64,000 bases of DNA from contig NC_080423.1 in the NCBI RefSeq assembly GCF_029873635.1, forward strand, positions 98,886,397 to 98,950,396, given 5' to 3'. A model generated the notes under the pieces. It was given only the letters and a program-made list of their open reading frames with translations, made no database searches and was not told the DNA's origin. The position numbers and the translations under genes are program-made. Origin of the DNA: Malania oleifera (taxonomy: Eukaryota > Streptophyta > Magnoliopsida > Santalales > Ximeniaceae). This document shows, piece by piece, positions 23,477 through 35,454 of this stretch. Numbering within the stretch: position 1 is the first letter of the stretch; every line of letters begins with the position of its first letter.

Positions 23477-24855
23477 TCCCCCCTTAAACTTGACTCTCCT
23501 AACTTTGTCATTCCGAGCATTGTCTTCAATCTTGCAAAAATATCATGCCTGAGTGGTTTTGTGAAAATGTCAGCAATCTGATCATACGTTTTGCAAGATA
23601 TCAATTCCACTTCCTTATTTTTGACATGCTCCCTGATCAAATGATACCGAGTATCAATATGTTTGCTTCTTTCATGATAAACTGGATTTTTCGCAAGGGC
23701 AATTGCTGATCGATTGTCGATGTAGACTTCTGTGGGGTTATCTTGAAGAAATCCCAGATACTTCAATACATTCCTAATCCATATACCATGACAAACAGCT
23801 GAGCTGGCAGTAACATACTCAGCTTCACATGATGATAGCGTTACGATGGGTTGCTTCTTTGAAGACCATGTAAACGATGTATCTCCCATAAAAAATGTGA
23901 ATCCCGTTATACTTTTTCTTTCATCAAGATCTCTTCCCCAATCGCTATCTGAATAGCCGATAAGTTTGCAATCACCTCTTGATGAATAAAACATACCATC
24001 GGTGATGGTACCCTTGACATATCGGAGTATCCTTTTCGCTGCATTCAGGTGGGACTGGTCAGGAGTCTCCATGTACCTACTAACAAGTCCAACTCCATAG
24101 AGTATATCTGGTCTGGTACACGTCAAATACCTCAAGCTTCCAACCAAACTCTTAAAATATGTGGGGTCAACATCTCCTTGGTCATTCTTTCTCAACTCCA
24201 ATCCTGTTTCAACTGGAGTTGTCACTGGGTTGCATTTGTCCATCCCAAACTTCTTCAATACTTCTTTTGCATAGTGGCTATGGGAGATGAAAATTCCTTT
24301 CTCGTTTTGCACGACTTCTATGCCAAGGAAGTGAGCCATCTGGCCAATATCCGTCATTTCAAATTCTTTGACCATGCTCCTCTTGAAAACGGCAAACATC
24401 TCTGGATTGTTGCCGGTGAAGATCAGATCATCAACATATAGGCAAGCTATCAGCATGCTTCCATCTGTCTCCATCTTTATGTATAACGCATGCTCGTAGG
24501 GACACTTCTCAAATCCATTCTTCTGGAAGTAGTCGTCAATCCTCATGTTCCACGCACGAGGTGCCTGCTTCAAGCCATAGAGTGCTTTCTTCAACTTGTA
24601 CACTCTATCTTCTTTGCCCTTCTTTACATATCCAGGTGGTTGATCGATATAAATCTCTTCTTCCAGAAAACCGTTCAGAAAAGCTGATTTCACGTCCAGC
24701 TGGTAAATCCTCCATCCATTTTGTGCTGAAAGTGAAATAAGTAATCTGATGGTTTCAAGTCTAGCAACCGGGGCAAAGATTTCTCCATAATCAATCCCTT
24801 CTTTTTGTTTGTAGCCTTTGGCGACAAGTCTTGCTTTATATCTCTGAACTTCTCC
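23464..24855 (-). pseudogene. Copia reverse transcriptase and RNase H
   Basis: From the stop at 24856-24858 the frame is open to 23464. RT begins [20 protein letters not shown]. It keeps the [15 protein letters not shown] motif, the catalytic [10 protein letters not shown] near 24430, and HFLGIEVV. RNase H keeps [32 protein letters not shown] and ends DIFTKPL. All key acidic residues I can check (YVDD, EAEY, IDN) are present. The part is intact, but an in-frame stop separates it from integrase; the ancestral frame was continuous. Confidence 0.92.
23477..23487 (-). other. Polypurine tract of the young Copia element
   Basis: Minus strand TTTAAGGGGGGA ends directly at the LTR start TGTTGA. Confidence 0.9.
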
Positions 24856-26253
24856 TTAAGCATTCTTTTTGGTCTTGTAGACCCATTTCACACCAATGGT
24901 TTTGCGGTCCTTCGGGAGATTTGTCAACTCCCAAGTTTTGTTCTTCTCGATGGATTGAATCTCCTCATCCATCGCTTTTCTCCATTTGTATTCTTTGTTA
25001 GCTTCCTCAAAGCTAACCGGGTCGCTGGTTAACAATAGACAGTAGAGAGTAACATACTCTTCAATTGGTTTTGTAGTTTCATACAGGTCGGCTAGATTTT
25101 GAGCTCCTCTAAGTCTCATGTCTGAGATTTCACGCTCTATTGGTGATGGAGCTTCATTTGTCTGTGGTGAACCATGTGGAGGTGTCTGCAGCTCAGGAAT
25201 TTGTGGCTCGATAGCCACTTCTCTTTTCTGTGTAGGTTCTTCTCCTTCAAGTGTCAATTCCGCATCTTTGGAACATTCAGCCTGGTCCCATTTCCAGGAT
25301 TCATTTTCTTCAAAGATGACATCCCGACTGTGAAAGACTTTCTTATTGATGGGATTATAAAGTCGATATCCCATGGTGCTGTCACCGTATCCTACAAGGA
25401 TACACTTCTCTCCTTTATCATCCAGCTTTGTCCTTCTTGCTTCTGGGATCTTGGCGTAGGCTATGGAGCCAAACACCCTAAGATGACTCACACTGGGCTT
25501 GTGAGTACTCCAGGCTTCATATGGTGTCTTTGTATCAAGACTCTTTGTCGGACACCTATTGAGTAGATAGACTGCACATAACACTACTTCTGCCCAAAAA
25601 CTCTTGGGCACATTTTTATCCTTTAACATGCTTGTAGCCATGTTAAGGATTGTGCGGTTCTTCCTTTCGGCTACACCATTCAACTGGGGAGTGTATGATG
25701 GTGTGAACTGTTTCTGAATCCCTTGTTGTCTAAGGAATTCCAGGAAAGCTTCATCTTTGTACTCTCCTCCTTGATCTGACCGGAGTGACTTGATGCGGAA
25801 GCCACTCTGTTTCTCCACAAGAGTTTTGAACTCTTTGAACTTGTCAAACACCTCTGACTTCCTTTTCAAGAAGTAGACCCAGGTCTTCCTGCTGTAGTCG
25901 TCGATGAAGGTGAGGAAGTATCGATTCTGTCCATTTGAAAATGGTCTTAGTGGACCACACACATCTATGTGTATTAGTTGGAGCGGCATAGATGATCTCC
26001 AGTCGGTTTGCTTTCCAAAGCTGTTTCTATGTTGCTTGCTCAAAATACAGCTTTCACATATCACATTTGGATGATGGATATTGGGTAAGCCCTTCACCAT
26101 CTTCTTGCTTCCCAATTGTTTCAAACTTTCAAAGTTTAGATGCCCATACCTTAGATGCCATAGCCAGTCTTTGTCTTTGATGATAGCGCTCAAACACCTT
26201 GGCGTATCATGTTGAATGGCAAGCGGAAACATTCGATTCTTTGCCATTTGAAC
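24856..26253 (-). pseudogene. Copia integrase
   Basis: The frame is open from VQMAKNRMF to the TAA at 24856-24858. It shows the GAG-pre-integrase HHCC region (HLRYGHLNFESL, CESCILSKQHR) and the integrase core (IDVCGPLRPFSNGQNRYFLTF, DDYSRKTWVYFLK, DQGGEYKDEAF, ERKNRTILNMA) with D, D and E visible. It then has the Copia C-terminal phrase HLRVFGSIAYAKIP, the linker and the first RT residues (KTIGVKWVYKTK). The upstream in-frame TGA at 26254-26256 separates it from protease; it looks like a CGA to TGA transition. Confidence 0.92.
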
Positions 26254-27616
26254 TCAAGTAACAAGCTTTCCTCGAGCATCTATTATCACCATCTGCTTAT
26301 CACTGAGGCTAATTCGATAGCCTCTCTCCACGAGCTGTCCGAGACTAAGTATATTAGTCTTCATGGCTGGCACATAGTAGACGTTGGAGATGTAAGCATG
26401 ATCTCCAGACTTCTGTTTGATCAAAACATCTCCTCTCCCTTGGACTGGGATTTTAGAATTATCGCCGAAAGATATCTCTCCCTGAACTTTCTCATCAAGT
26501 TCAAAGAATAGGTTCTTTCTGCCAGTCATATGGTTGCTGGCTCCAGAATCAAGGTACCAAACACTCTGGTCCTGAGGAGTTGCATTGTGTGCCATCAGCA
26601 TCAACGACTCTCCATCTGCATGATCAGTTTCGGCAAGGTTGACCTCCTCGCTGACCTTTTCTTGTTGTCGCCCCCAACATTCATTGCTATAGTGTCCATA
26701 CTTGTAAAAATTGTAGCATTGAATATTTCTTTTGTCTACATTCGAGCGATTATTATATCCACCTCTTCTTCCTTGTCCTCTGCCTTGTGGAACATAGCTC
26801 TGTTGATTTCGTCCTCCTCTAGTGGGACCTCTTCTGCCTCTGTCACCTTCTCTGGAGTTAAAATTTCTAGAATTTCTTCCACGAGATCCTCGGTCTCGTC
26901 GTCTTCCTTGTTGTGACGTCCCCCCTTTGTCGTATCTATCTGTAGTGAGGGACAACTTCGTTTGGAGAGCTTGCTCCGGTGCTTTATCATCACTTCTTCT
27001 ATTGACTTTTTGCTCATGGGCTTGGAGTGAGCCCACAAGTTCTTCTACAGACATTGTTTCCAAGTCTTTTGTTTCTTCTAGGGTCACAGCTATATAATCA
27101 TATTTTGGATCTAAAGATCGCAAAATTTTTTTCACAAATTCTCTCGTCATTGAGAATTTCTCCATTTCTTCTTAATTGATTTGATACTACCATTACTCGT
27201 GTATAGTAGTCTGTAATGGATTCAGTAGACTTCATTTTGAGAGATTCGAACTCACCTCGCAATGTCTGAAGACGAATCTTTTTTACTTTATCTGCACCTT
27301 TATGTGTTCGATGGAGAGAGTCCCAAACTTCTTTAGATGTCTTTGCGGAGGCGATGATTTCGAACGTGGCCTCATCAAGGCCTTGGTAGATTATGGATTT
27401 TGCCTTGCAATCTTTCTTTCGATCTGCTCGCAAGGTCGTTCTTTAAGCTTCGGGCATAGCTGCTTCGACTTCTTTTGATGGGCTTTCTCTGTACCCATCT
27501 TCAACGATGTCCATGACATCCTGAGAACCTAAAAGGGCTCTCATTTGAATCGACCAGTTGTCATAATTCTCTCGGGTCAATTTTGGAATGACCGATTGGA
27601 TAATACCGTTAGCCAT
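26254..27616 (-). pseudogene. Copia gag and protease
   Basis: The start is ATG at 27614-27616 (MANGIIQSVIPKLTR), downstream of the leader. A TAA at 27443-27445 (normally CAA) and a one-base frameshift near 27120-27165 break gag. The capsid part has YQGLDEATFEIIASAKTSKEVWDSL. The zinc knuckle reads CYNFYKYGHYSNEC, with Phe where the second Cys is expected. The protease motif WYLDSGASNHMTG (near 26540) keeps its Asp. The three stops in this element all fit single transitions or transversions, in line with its youth. Confidence 0.9.
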
Positions 27617-28260
27617 CAAATTTAATATATAAAAAACAGAGAGATGGGGACTGATTTTGGTAAATCTAATGCCACCAATAAATTCAAAATATTGAAAAAC
27701 CTTAGGAACCGGTTTTGGTTTGCAAAGAACCGGTCTAAAAAATCACTGAACCGGCTATAGGCAATTCTGGTCAATTTTTAACTAACCGGTTTAACTTAAC
27801 GGCCGCTTAACAGCGTTAATGATCCTGTTACACCACGTGGCGTTCTCTGCGCGTGCCGCATGTCCGCTGCTGGGAGGTAGGTCGGATGCAGGTCAAGTCT
27901 CGGGCACGGATCCGGGTTGCTGGTTGCTGGGCCGGGTTGCGGGTCGATGTCCGGGTCGGATCTCGCCAATCGGGCGAAGAAGACGCGTGCGGGAGCGTGA
28001 GGCGCGTGTCACCGGCCGCCAGAGTCTTCGTCGGCGCGTGCGACACGTGGGGAGAGTGCTGTCTTCATGGGAGGCGCGTGGGAGCGCGTGTAGACTTTCC
28101 GGGTGTCCTTTTGAGACGTAGTTTCCACCGTTGGAATCGTCTTGAGTCTAATTGCACAATGGCAGGCTCAATTTGGGATTTGGAGCAACTTCAAAACTGA
28201 GAAGAAAATTGAATTTTTTCTCTGTTCGCCTCTGTTTGGCGAATTCCGGCGTACCTGGAC

Positions 28261-28272
28261 ACTCTGATACCA
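28261..28272 (-). other. Primer binding site of the young Copia element
   Basis: Minus strand TGGTATCAGAGT, one base after the 5' LTR end; matches the initiator tRNA-Met complement except for the last base. Confidence 0.9.
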
Positions 28273-28273
28273 T

Positions 28274-28646
28274 TGATGGGTGGAGAGGAACACTCAGTCA
28301 TTGGTTGTGACTGAAACTCAATGAGGATAAATTCAAGAACAATTTATTTCAATCAGAAACAAACAATACACAGAGGAAGCAACTCTCATTTCTTTCTCTC
28401 TCACTGGCTTTACACTCTCAACACACCACACTTACAATGCACACACACTCACCTATTTATAGCAATTACAGAAACCAAATAATCAACAATGGTGGGAATT
28501 TAAACTTCAACGATTGTGGCTGGTTTGGTAAGGTTGGTGGCCAAATCTTGCTTAACTTCAATGGAGGTGGGCTGCCGGTTGATGAAGCTATTGCAGTCAA
28601 ATTTTTTCTGCCACCGTCCCACTGTTCTCAAGTTTAATCTTCAACA
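28274..28646 (-). repeat. 5' LTR of the young Copia element
   Basis: 373 bp, with a TATAAATA box (minus) at 28454-28461. Its seven differences from the 3' LTR are all C/T or G/A, as expected from deamination of methylated cytosine. Confidence 0.95.
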
Positions 28647-28651
28647 GGAGG

Positions 28652-30855
28652 CAGTGGGCATTTTTTTTTTTTTTATGTATCTCGTAGAGTTCAATAACTA
28701 TTAATTAATTAATGCAGTTTTTTAACTAAAATTCCTTGTCTCATTTTAATTTTAATATCTTGATCTCTTTCATTTTTTATTGAATAACATTGCATGTGCA
28801 TTTAAATTTATATTTTTACAAAAACTTTGCTTTTTTCTCTTTAAAATATTTAGTTAGGTTGTATGCTTTTACCCGATGTTTGGAGAGGTCTTGGATATAA
28901 AATTGAACTGAAATTTGTTCAAATCCAAATTCAAAGCTTGAAATCCATGCTTCCAAATGCAGCGTTAGTGATTTGTTTTCAACTTTTAAATGTGTTATTC
29001 ACTATGAGCTTTCAATGTTTTAAATAAGATTACAAACTCAAAATAAGTAGAAATATTAGGATAATAAATGTAAAAATTTTAAGTTGAGAAGTCAAAATAT
29101 GAATATATATATATAATATTAGGACAATAAATGTAAACATTTTATAATCTTATAATAGTGCATGTAACAAGGCATTTTTGAGAATGAGACATGGCATGAC
29201 TCACTTGAGATATGATTGATTAGGTGTTTTAATTTACTTTTGTTTTAAGAGTAAGGATACAATTACAGACTAGTCAATGTGTCATGTGCAATGCATGTGC
29301 TTGCATGTGAATATTATTATCGTTTAAACGTTTTTATTATTCTTTATATAATTTGAATACATTTTTTAAAAAAAATTATTAATATATTTTCATAACTTAA
29401 TTTATAATTATTAAAGTGTGAATATTTAAATTTTTTTATAAAAATTATATTTTATTTAATAAAAGTATACAGAGGAAATTTTCCTATGACACCACTTAGA
29501 TGGATGGACAACAAAATTTTTAAATATATTATATGATATGATAGGAATGATCTAATTAACATGGCATGAAATATTGAATTTAATATTTATATATCATTAT
29601 AGATAAAAAAAAATTGATAAGCAACATTTTTATTGATTTATTTTTATAAAAGATTCTTATAAATTGCTATTTGCTATCAAAATCTTATAATTATTGTTTT
29701 TGGTTTCCTTAATGAGCAATTAATGATTTTAAAAGAAAAAATTCAAATACATTAATTCTTTGGGAGTACTTCTAGTTCTGTAATTTTGCTTCTAAAATTT
29801 ATTTGTCAAAAATTTATTATCTATCTAAATGGTGTTGGAAACCATACAAAATAATTTTTTAAGATGTCAAAGGTGTTACTTATTTTATTTTTTGTTTTTA
29901 TTTTTTCATTCAATTACAAAAATACTAGCCTATTTTTCACTTTCTAATATTTGTATTATAGAGCTAGAAAGTAAAAGATTTGTTTAATTGCAAAAAATAA
30001 GTTTCATTTTTCATTTTTAGAATTCAAAATAATTACAAAATCACATCTTATTTTCAAATTTTCAAAAATAATATAAGACAAAACAATTAAAGATGTTTTT
30101 TTTTTCTAACGTTCATGTACTAATTTAGAAATTTGAAAAACACTGTGCACTTTTGTTTAAAAAATTTATCACAAGAGAATTGTGCCAAAAGGCTATATTT
30201 TTTTTTAATAATTTTGTGAAAAATAAAAAATGTTTTATACATCTAAACTAGGTGTGAATTTTTTTTTTTTTTATGACTTTTGCTATTTAAGCGAGCTTTC
30301 TATGCAAAAATACTTTCAAATATTCTCAAAAGATCCTTCAATTGACATATAATTACAATAATTTCAAGTAAATGTTTTCAAATTACTAGTTCAACTTAAG
30401 GAAATCTCAAAATTTGTGTTATCTCATCTATTACTATTATTATTGAATTTGCAGAGATGGAATCTACATACAACAAATAGAACAAAAATTATTATTGAGA
30501 AAAGAATCTTAATTTAATAACAAAAAAAATCAATTATTTTATACCTCTCTTATATCTCATAATTTTTTTTTTATTGTATCTCTTATTTTTTTTTTATTGT
30601 TATATATATATGTGCTTGTGCAAACATACACATGAATGAGGTCAAAATAGAAAATTTCCTTTCCTACAAGTCGTGCTAACCTTGGACTGCAGGGGCAAGA
30701 GAAATCATCCCTATTAACATACTCTCAAGTTCAAAGATATTATACCCATAGTAAAGATAATTCAATAAAATTTTATAAAATTGTCCTTTCAAAAAAAATA
30801 AAAATAAAAATTATCATCTATTATGTACAAAAGGCATTCTCAAAAGTTTACCTAA
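28652..30855. other. AT-rich intergenic region, 3' flank of the receptor kinase
   Basis: Sequence rich in A and T homopolymers, with no coding frame, RNA gene or repeat that I recognise. The part nearest 30855 should hold the receptor kinase 3' UTR and polyadenylation signals. AATAAA-like strings are too common here to choose one. Confidence 0.5.
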
Positions 30856-31241
30856 TTAGATATCTGTCGCCAAGATGTCATTCAGTGTAAGTGTGGAGAA
30901 TGACTTTTGCAGAGGTGGCTTTTTAACTGCTAATTTTTGTGAAACTTGTCGCATTGTTGGTCGAATTTGAGGATTAGAGTACAAGCATGCAAATGCTAGC
31001 TTCACAATCCAGACCACTTCATTTGCAAGTTTATTTGTAGGAGGTGATAAACGTTGGTCTACCACATCTTTCAACAGTACATGGTGAGTGGATAATGATG
31101 ATGATGTTGATGGTAATGACGAGGAGAATGGTAGAGATAAGATAAGATCACCTGGATGCCTTCCCATAATTACTTCCATTGACACTACTCCAAAGCTATA
31201 AACATCACACTTCTCCGTCACTTTCATCGTATAGGAAAGTT
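30856..31241 (-). pseudogene. LRR receptor kinase, exon 2 (C-terminal kinase lobe)
   Basis: Starts just after the acceptor TTTTGCATGCAG (minus; AG at 31242-31243) and ends TAA at 30856-30858. It encodes [20 protein letters not shown], the activation segment end and helix F (CDVYSFGVV, the usual DVYSFGV), then [11 protein letters not shown], the conserved Arg of subdomain XI, and a short tail. The first codon is split G|AA by a phase-1 intron (31242-32076, 835 bp, GT..AG). The exon is intact; it is called a pseudogene only because the gene is interrupted upstream. Confidence 0.9.
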
Positions 31242-32076
31242 CTGCATGCAAAAGATGCTTTTATTTAGTTAATTATAGTTTCTTACATTTACTCCTGAAA
31301 GTTGTTATTATACACTATTATTGTTGAATAAAGAGACCAAGTTTTGAATAACATTCTGACTGAAAAAGATTTTCGCATCATGTCTATTAGTCTTTTAATC
31401 ACAATTGTAACACAATTAAGATTTGTTATAAAAGAAAATACAAATTGTATCCTTTTTGGGTACGTACATGTGTCAGTTCATTAGAATTCCAATGTTGAGA
31501 TGTTACTCACAACTCCTAATAGTGAGTTTCGAGATATATAGGTTAAGGGAAATTGCAAGTTAATTATTGAAAATACATTTAATAAAATAAGATCCTTTAC
31601 TTGGATGTGCATTAAATAAGATCCTTTATTTCGATCTTATTGCATGCCCTGATTTTTTAAAGTAGAGACCAAATGTTATTTAGCATAATGAAATGAATAA
31701 ATTTAACATTATCATAAACTAGTTATATAAAAAACATTTAACTTTATGATTGCTTAACAAGAATTTTTTTTTTAAGGCTAATGGTCATAGCTTAAAACGT
31801 TAAGAATGTTTTAAAATATACCCTTTCCAAATACTCAAATGTGGGAACTAATTATGAATTTCAATCAAGGGATAGATGTTTAAGAACTTTTTTCAAAAAG
31901 TTCTATAGCTTTTTATATTTTCATTGTAGCAAAAGACAAAAAGAAAAAAAAAATTATAATCTCTTCATAATTTTTTTTTAAAAAAGATTTTTTCTCTACT
32001 CTTTTTTTGGATATAATTCTCATTATTTTGCATTGAAACCTAGAAAGGCACGTGAAGACAGAGAATAAATAATTAC
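31242..32076 (-). other. Intron of the LRR receptor kinase gene
   Basis: Donor GTAATT at 32071-32076 and acceptor TGCAG at 31242-31246 (minus strand). The position inside the kinase activation segment (after GYTAP) is the usual intron site of this RLK group. AT-rich, no insertion seen. Confidence 0.88.
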
Positions 32077-35038
32077 CTGGAGCTGTGTATCCAATCGTCC
32101 CAGCCAATGAACTCCAATTGGAGGAATCGGGCTTTAAAAGCCTAGCAGTCCCAAAATCAGACACATGAGCTTCGTACTCCAAATCCAACAAAACATTGTT
32201 ACTGGATAAGTCACGATGAATTATGGGGGGTGAACAATCATGGTGCATGTAGGACAAAGCATTTGCAATTCCTCTCACCACATTTACCCTCCTACTCCAG
32301 TTGAACTCCATTGCTTGTTCTCGATTACCATTGCTTAGCATCTTCCCCAAGCTTCCTCTCTCTATAAACTGGTAAACAAGAAGGGATTGCTCTACATGTG
32401 AGCAAAACCCATAAAGCTTCACAATGTTTCGATGGCATATTTCCGTCAATGCTCGAACCTCACTTTCGAAAGCTTTTGAATTGTCCATGGACTCGTCATC
32501 TTGTAAAGGATGAAGTTTCTTCACGGCAACAACTTGGCCAGTGCTAGGCAACTTCGCTTTGTAAACAACTCCATATCCTCCTACTCCGATGCAATACTTA
32601 GAATTAAATCCCTCTGTCGCTTCGACTATTTGTTCGTAAACCATCATCCCGTCATACCTCCAAACTGCAAAAATATTTTCATTTTGCATTTCCCTTGGTT
32701 GGTTATCCATTTTCTTTTCTTTGGAACTGAGGAGGAAAAAAACTCCAACTATAATGAGTATGAAAAATACTATTGCCATTACGGAAACTACTGTCAAGAT
32801 CATGATTTTGTTTCCCTTTTTTTCATGAGAAATGTGGCTCATCGTAGAGGGACAAGCCTCCAAACCTAGGACACGGCCACATAAGCTTGTGTTTCTGTAG
32901 GAATCAATTTGAGCAATTTGAAAGGGATTGGTTGTAGGAATAGGGCCCTCTAAGTGCTTATTGTAGGATACGTCGACAGATGTCAAAGCAATGAGATTAT
33001 CAAAGGTGGATGGAATTGAACCAGAGAATCCATTGTGGGAGAGATTCAATGTTTCCAACATCTTCAATTCGCCAACCTGTTGTGGTATCTTTCCAACCAA
33101 CAAATTCATGCTTAGATCGAGAAATTGCAGAGATTTTAACTTGCCAATTTGAAATGGCAAAGTTCCTTCAAATCTGTTATTAGACATATTCAACATCCAC
33201 AATCTTGGAGATTCCCCTATTTCTTTGGGAATTAAGCCACTTAGATTATTTGATGCCATGCTAAGACGTTCTAGACTTGAAAGCATTAGAATTTCTGATG
33301 GAATAGTGCCTGAAAGCTTGTTGTTGTCTAGAAAAAGGTCTAACATTGATGTCAATCTCCCAAGTTCCTTTGGGATCTTCCCAACAAGGTTATTTGAGGA
33401 GAGGTCAAGCACTTGTAGTTTTGTAGCTTCGCCAAGTTCAGGAGGAATCTCACCTGAAATTTTATTGTTGGAGAGTTTTAGGGCCGTCATTCTATAGCAT
33501 TGCCCCCACTTATGAGAAAGCTCGCCATAGAATTTATTGTTGCTCAAATCAATATAATTTAAATTTGGGTATATGCCAAAATGTTCTGATATGTTTCCAG
33601 TGAACTGATTCGTATCAAGTCTAACCCTAACTAGGGTAGTACAATTCCTTAAGATTTTTGCAATGGAACCCCTGAAATGGTTACCTTTTATAACAAACTT
33701 CACAAGCAAACCCCCAAGGCATGTATTTTCTGGAAAATGGCCGACAAATTTGTTATCACCTAACTCCACTACCCTCAAATGTGTAAGATTATTCATCTCT
33801 CGAGGAATAGAGCCATAAAATTTGTTTGCAAACAAGCGTAACTCTCGAAGAGACTTCAATTTCCCTATTTCTAGAGGGAGTAGGCCAGATAATAGATTAT
33901 TATATAGTGATAGGGAGGTGAGCTTAGTAAAATTTCCAATTGCAGTTGGAATGGCCCCCGTGAGGTTGTTGTCATTAAGGCTCAGGCTGGTCAAGTTGCG
34001 CAAGTTTCCTATAGTAGTTGGGATTGGCCCTGTGAGGATGTTACCTGACAATTCAAGGTCATTAAGAGACTTAAGCATTCCTACCTCTCGAGGAATAGAT
34101 CCAGAAAGCATGTTATCATCAAGATACAAGGTGGTCAAGTTGCGCAAGTCTCCTATAGTAGTTGGGATTGGCCCTGTGAGGTTGTTACCTGACAATTCAA
34201 GTTTATTGAGAGACTTAAGCATTCCTATCTCTCGAGGAATAGATCCAGAAAGCATGTTGTCATAAAGGTAAAGGGTGGTCAAGTTGCGCAAGTCTCCTAT
34301 AGTAGTTGGGATTGGCCCTGTGAGGATGTTACCTGACAATTCAAGTTTATTGAGAGACTTAAGCATTCCTATCTCTCGAGGAATAGATCCAGAAAGCATG
34401 TTGTCATAAAGGTAAAGGGTGGTCAAGTTGCGCAAGTCTCCAATAGTAGTTGGGATTGGCCCTGTGAGGTTGTTACCTGACAATTCAAGGTCATTGAGAG
34501 ACTTAAGCATTCCTATCTCTCGAGGAATAGATCCATAAAGCATGTTGTCATAAAGGTACAGGGTGGTCAAGTTGCCCAAGTCTCCTATAGTAGTTGGGAT
34601 TGGCCCTGTGAGGTTGTTACTTGGCAATTCAAGGTCATTGAGAGACTTAAGCATTCCTACCTCTCGAGGAATAGATCCAGAAAGCATGTTATCATCAAGA
34701 TACAAGGTGGTCAAGTTGCGCAAGTCTCCTATAGTAGTTGGGATTGGCCCTGTGAGGTTGTTACCTGACAAGTCAAGTTTATTGAGAGACTTAAGCATTC
34801 CTATCTCTCGAGGAATAGATCCAGAAAGCATGTTGTCATAAAGGTAAAGGGTGGTTAAGTTGCGCAAGTCTCCTATAGTAGTTGGGATTGGCCCTGTGAG
34901 GTTGTTACCTGACAATTCAAGTTTATTGAGAGACTTAAGCATTCCTATCTCTCGAGGAATAGATCCAGAAAGCATGTTATCATCAAGATACAAGGTGGTC
35001 AAGTTGCGCAAGTCTCCTATAGTAGTTGGGATTGGCCC
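32077..35038 (-). pseudogene. LRR receptor kinase, exon 1 3' part: LRRs, transmembrane segment, kinase N-lobe and catalytic loop
   Basis: Open with no stop from the LTR junction to the splice donor. Order on the minus strand: seven near-identical 48-residue LRR pairs (GPIPTTIGDLRNLTTLYL ... GSIPREIGMLKSLN), then more diverged LRRs to about 32950. Next are the LRR C-cap with CGRVLGLEAC, a transmembrane helix (IMILTVVSVMAIVFFILI, about 32750-32815) and the kinase. The kinase shows the Gly loop IGVGGYGVVYKAKL, invariant Lys in VAVKKLH, HRNIVKLYGFC, an RD-type catalytic loop HRDLSSNNVLL and DFGTARLL. All catalytic residues are present. The family (MIK2/At1g35710 group) senses extracellular peptides or cell-wall signals at the plasma membrane; the ligand here is unknown. 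Confidence 0.93.
34029..35036 (-). repeat. 144-bp LRR-coding tandem array, seven units
   Basis: Seven units of 144 bp (48 codons, two LRRs each) are nearly identical at the nucleotide level. Three more units lie beyond the inserted LTR (39342-39780). Variable positions are few (YLDDN/YLYDN, NKLEL/NDLEL, NNLT/NILT). Confidence 0.92.
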
Positions 35039-35084
35039 TGTCGACACCCCAATTTTAACCAGGCCTTTCCGAGGAGACCTCATG

Positions 35085-35440
35085 TCAAAACCTTTCCACA
35101 CTGGCTGTGGACCCCACACATTCTTGTGGACCCCACACATTCTCGTGGACCCCACACATTCTTGTAGGTCCACACTGGCTGTGGACCCCACACATTCTTG
35201 TAGGTCCCACACTGCTTGTGGACCCCACACATTCTCGTGGACCCCACACATTCTTGTAGGTCCCACACTGCTTGTGGACCCCACACATTCTTGTAGGTCC
35301 CACACTGCTTGTGGACCCCACACATTCTCGTGGACCCCACACATTCTTGTAGGTCCCACACTGCTTGTGGACCCCACACATTCTTGTAGGTCCCACACTG
35401 CTTGTGGGCCCCACATATCTTCATTGGGCCCCACATGTTT
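35085..35440 (+). repeat. 37-bp tandem array
   Basis: Unit GTGGACCCCACACATTCTTG plus TAGGTCCCACACTGCTT, eight or nine copies, some cut to about 24 bp. By chance it is open on the minus strand in frame with the receptor kinase. Confidence 0.88.
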
Positions 35441-35454
35441 GGTAGGCCCCACCT

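Larger units (their letters stand above)
23104..28646 (-). mobile_element. Young, nearly complete Ty1/Copia retrotransposon, 5.5 kb
   Basis: Two 373-bp LTRs (23104-23476, 28274-28646) differ at 7 positions, all transitions. The element is bounded by a perfect target duplication ggagg (23099-23103, 28647-28651). The primer site and polypurine tract are in place. A single gag-pol frame on the minus strand runs gag, protease, integrase, RT, RNase H, broken by three stops and one frameshift. The domain order (integrase before RT) is that of Copia. With the substitution rate often used for plant LTRs (1.3e-8 per site per year), 1.9% divergence suggests insertion well under a million years ago (inference). 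Confidence 0.95.
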
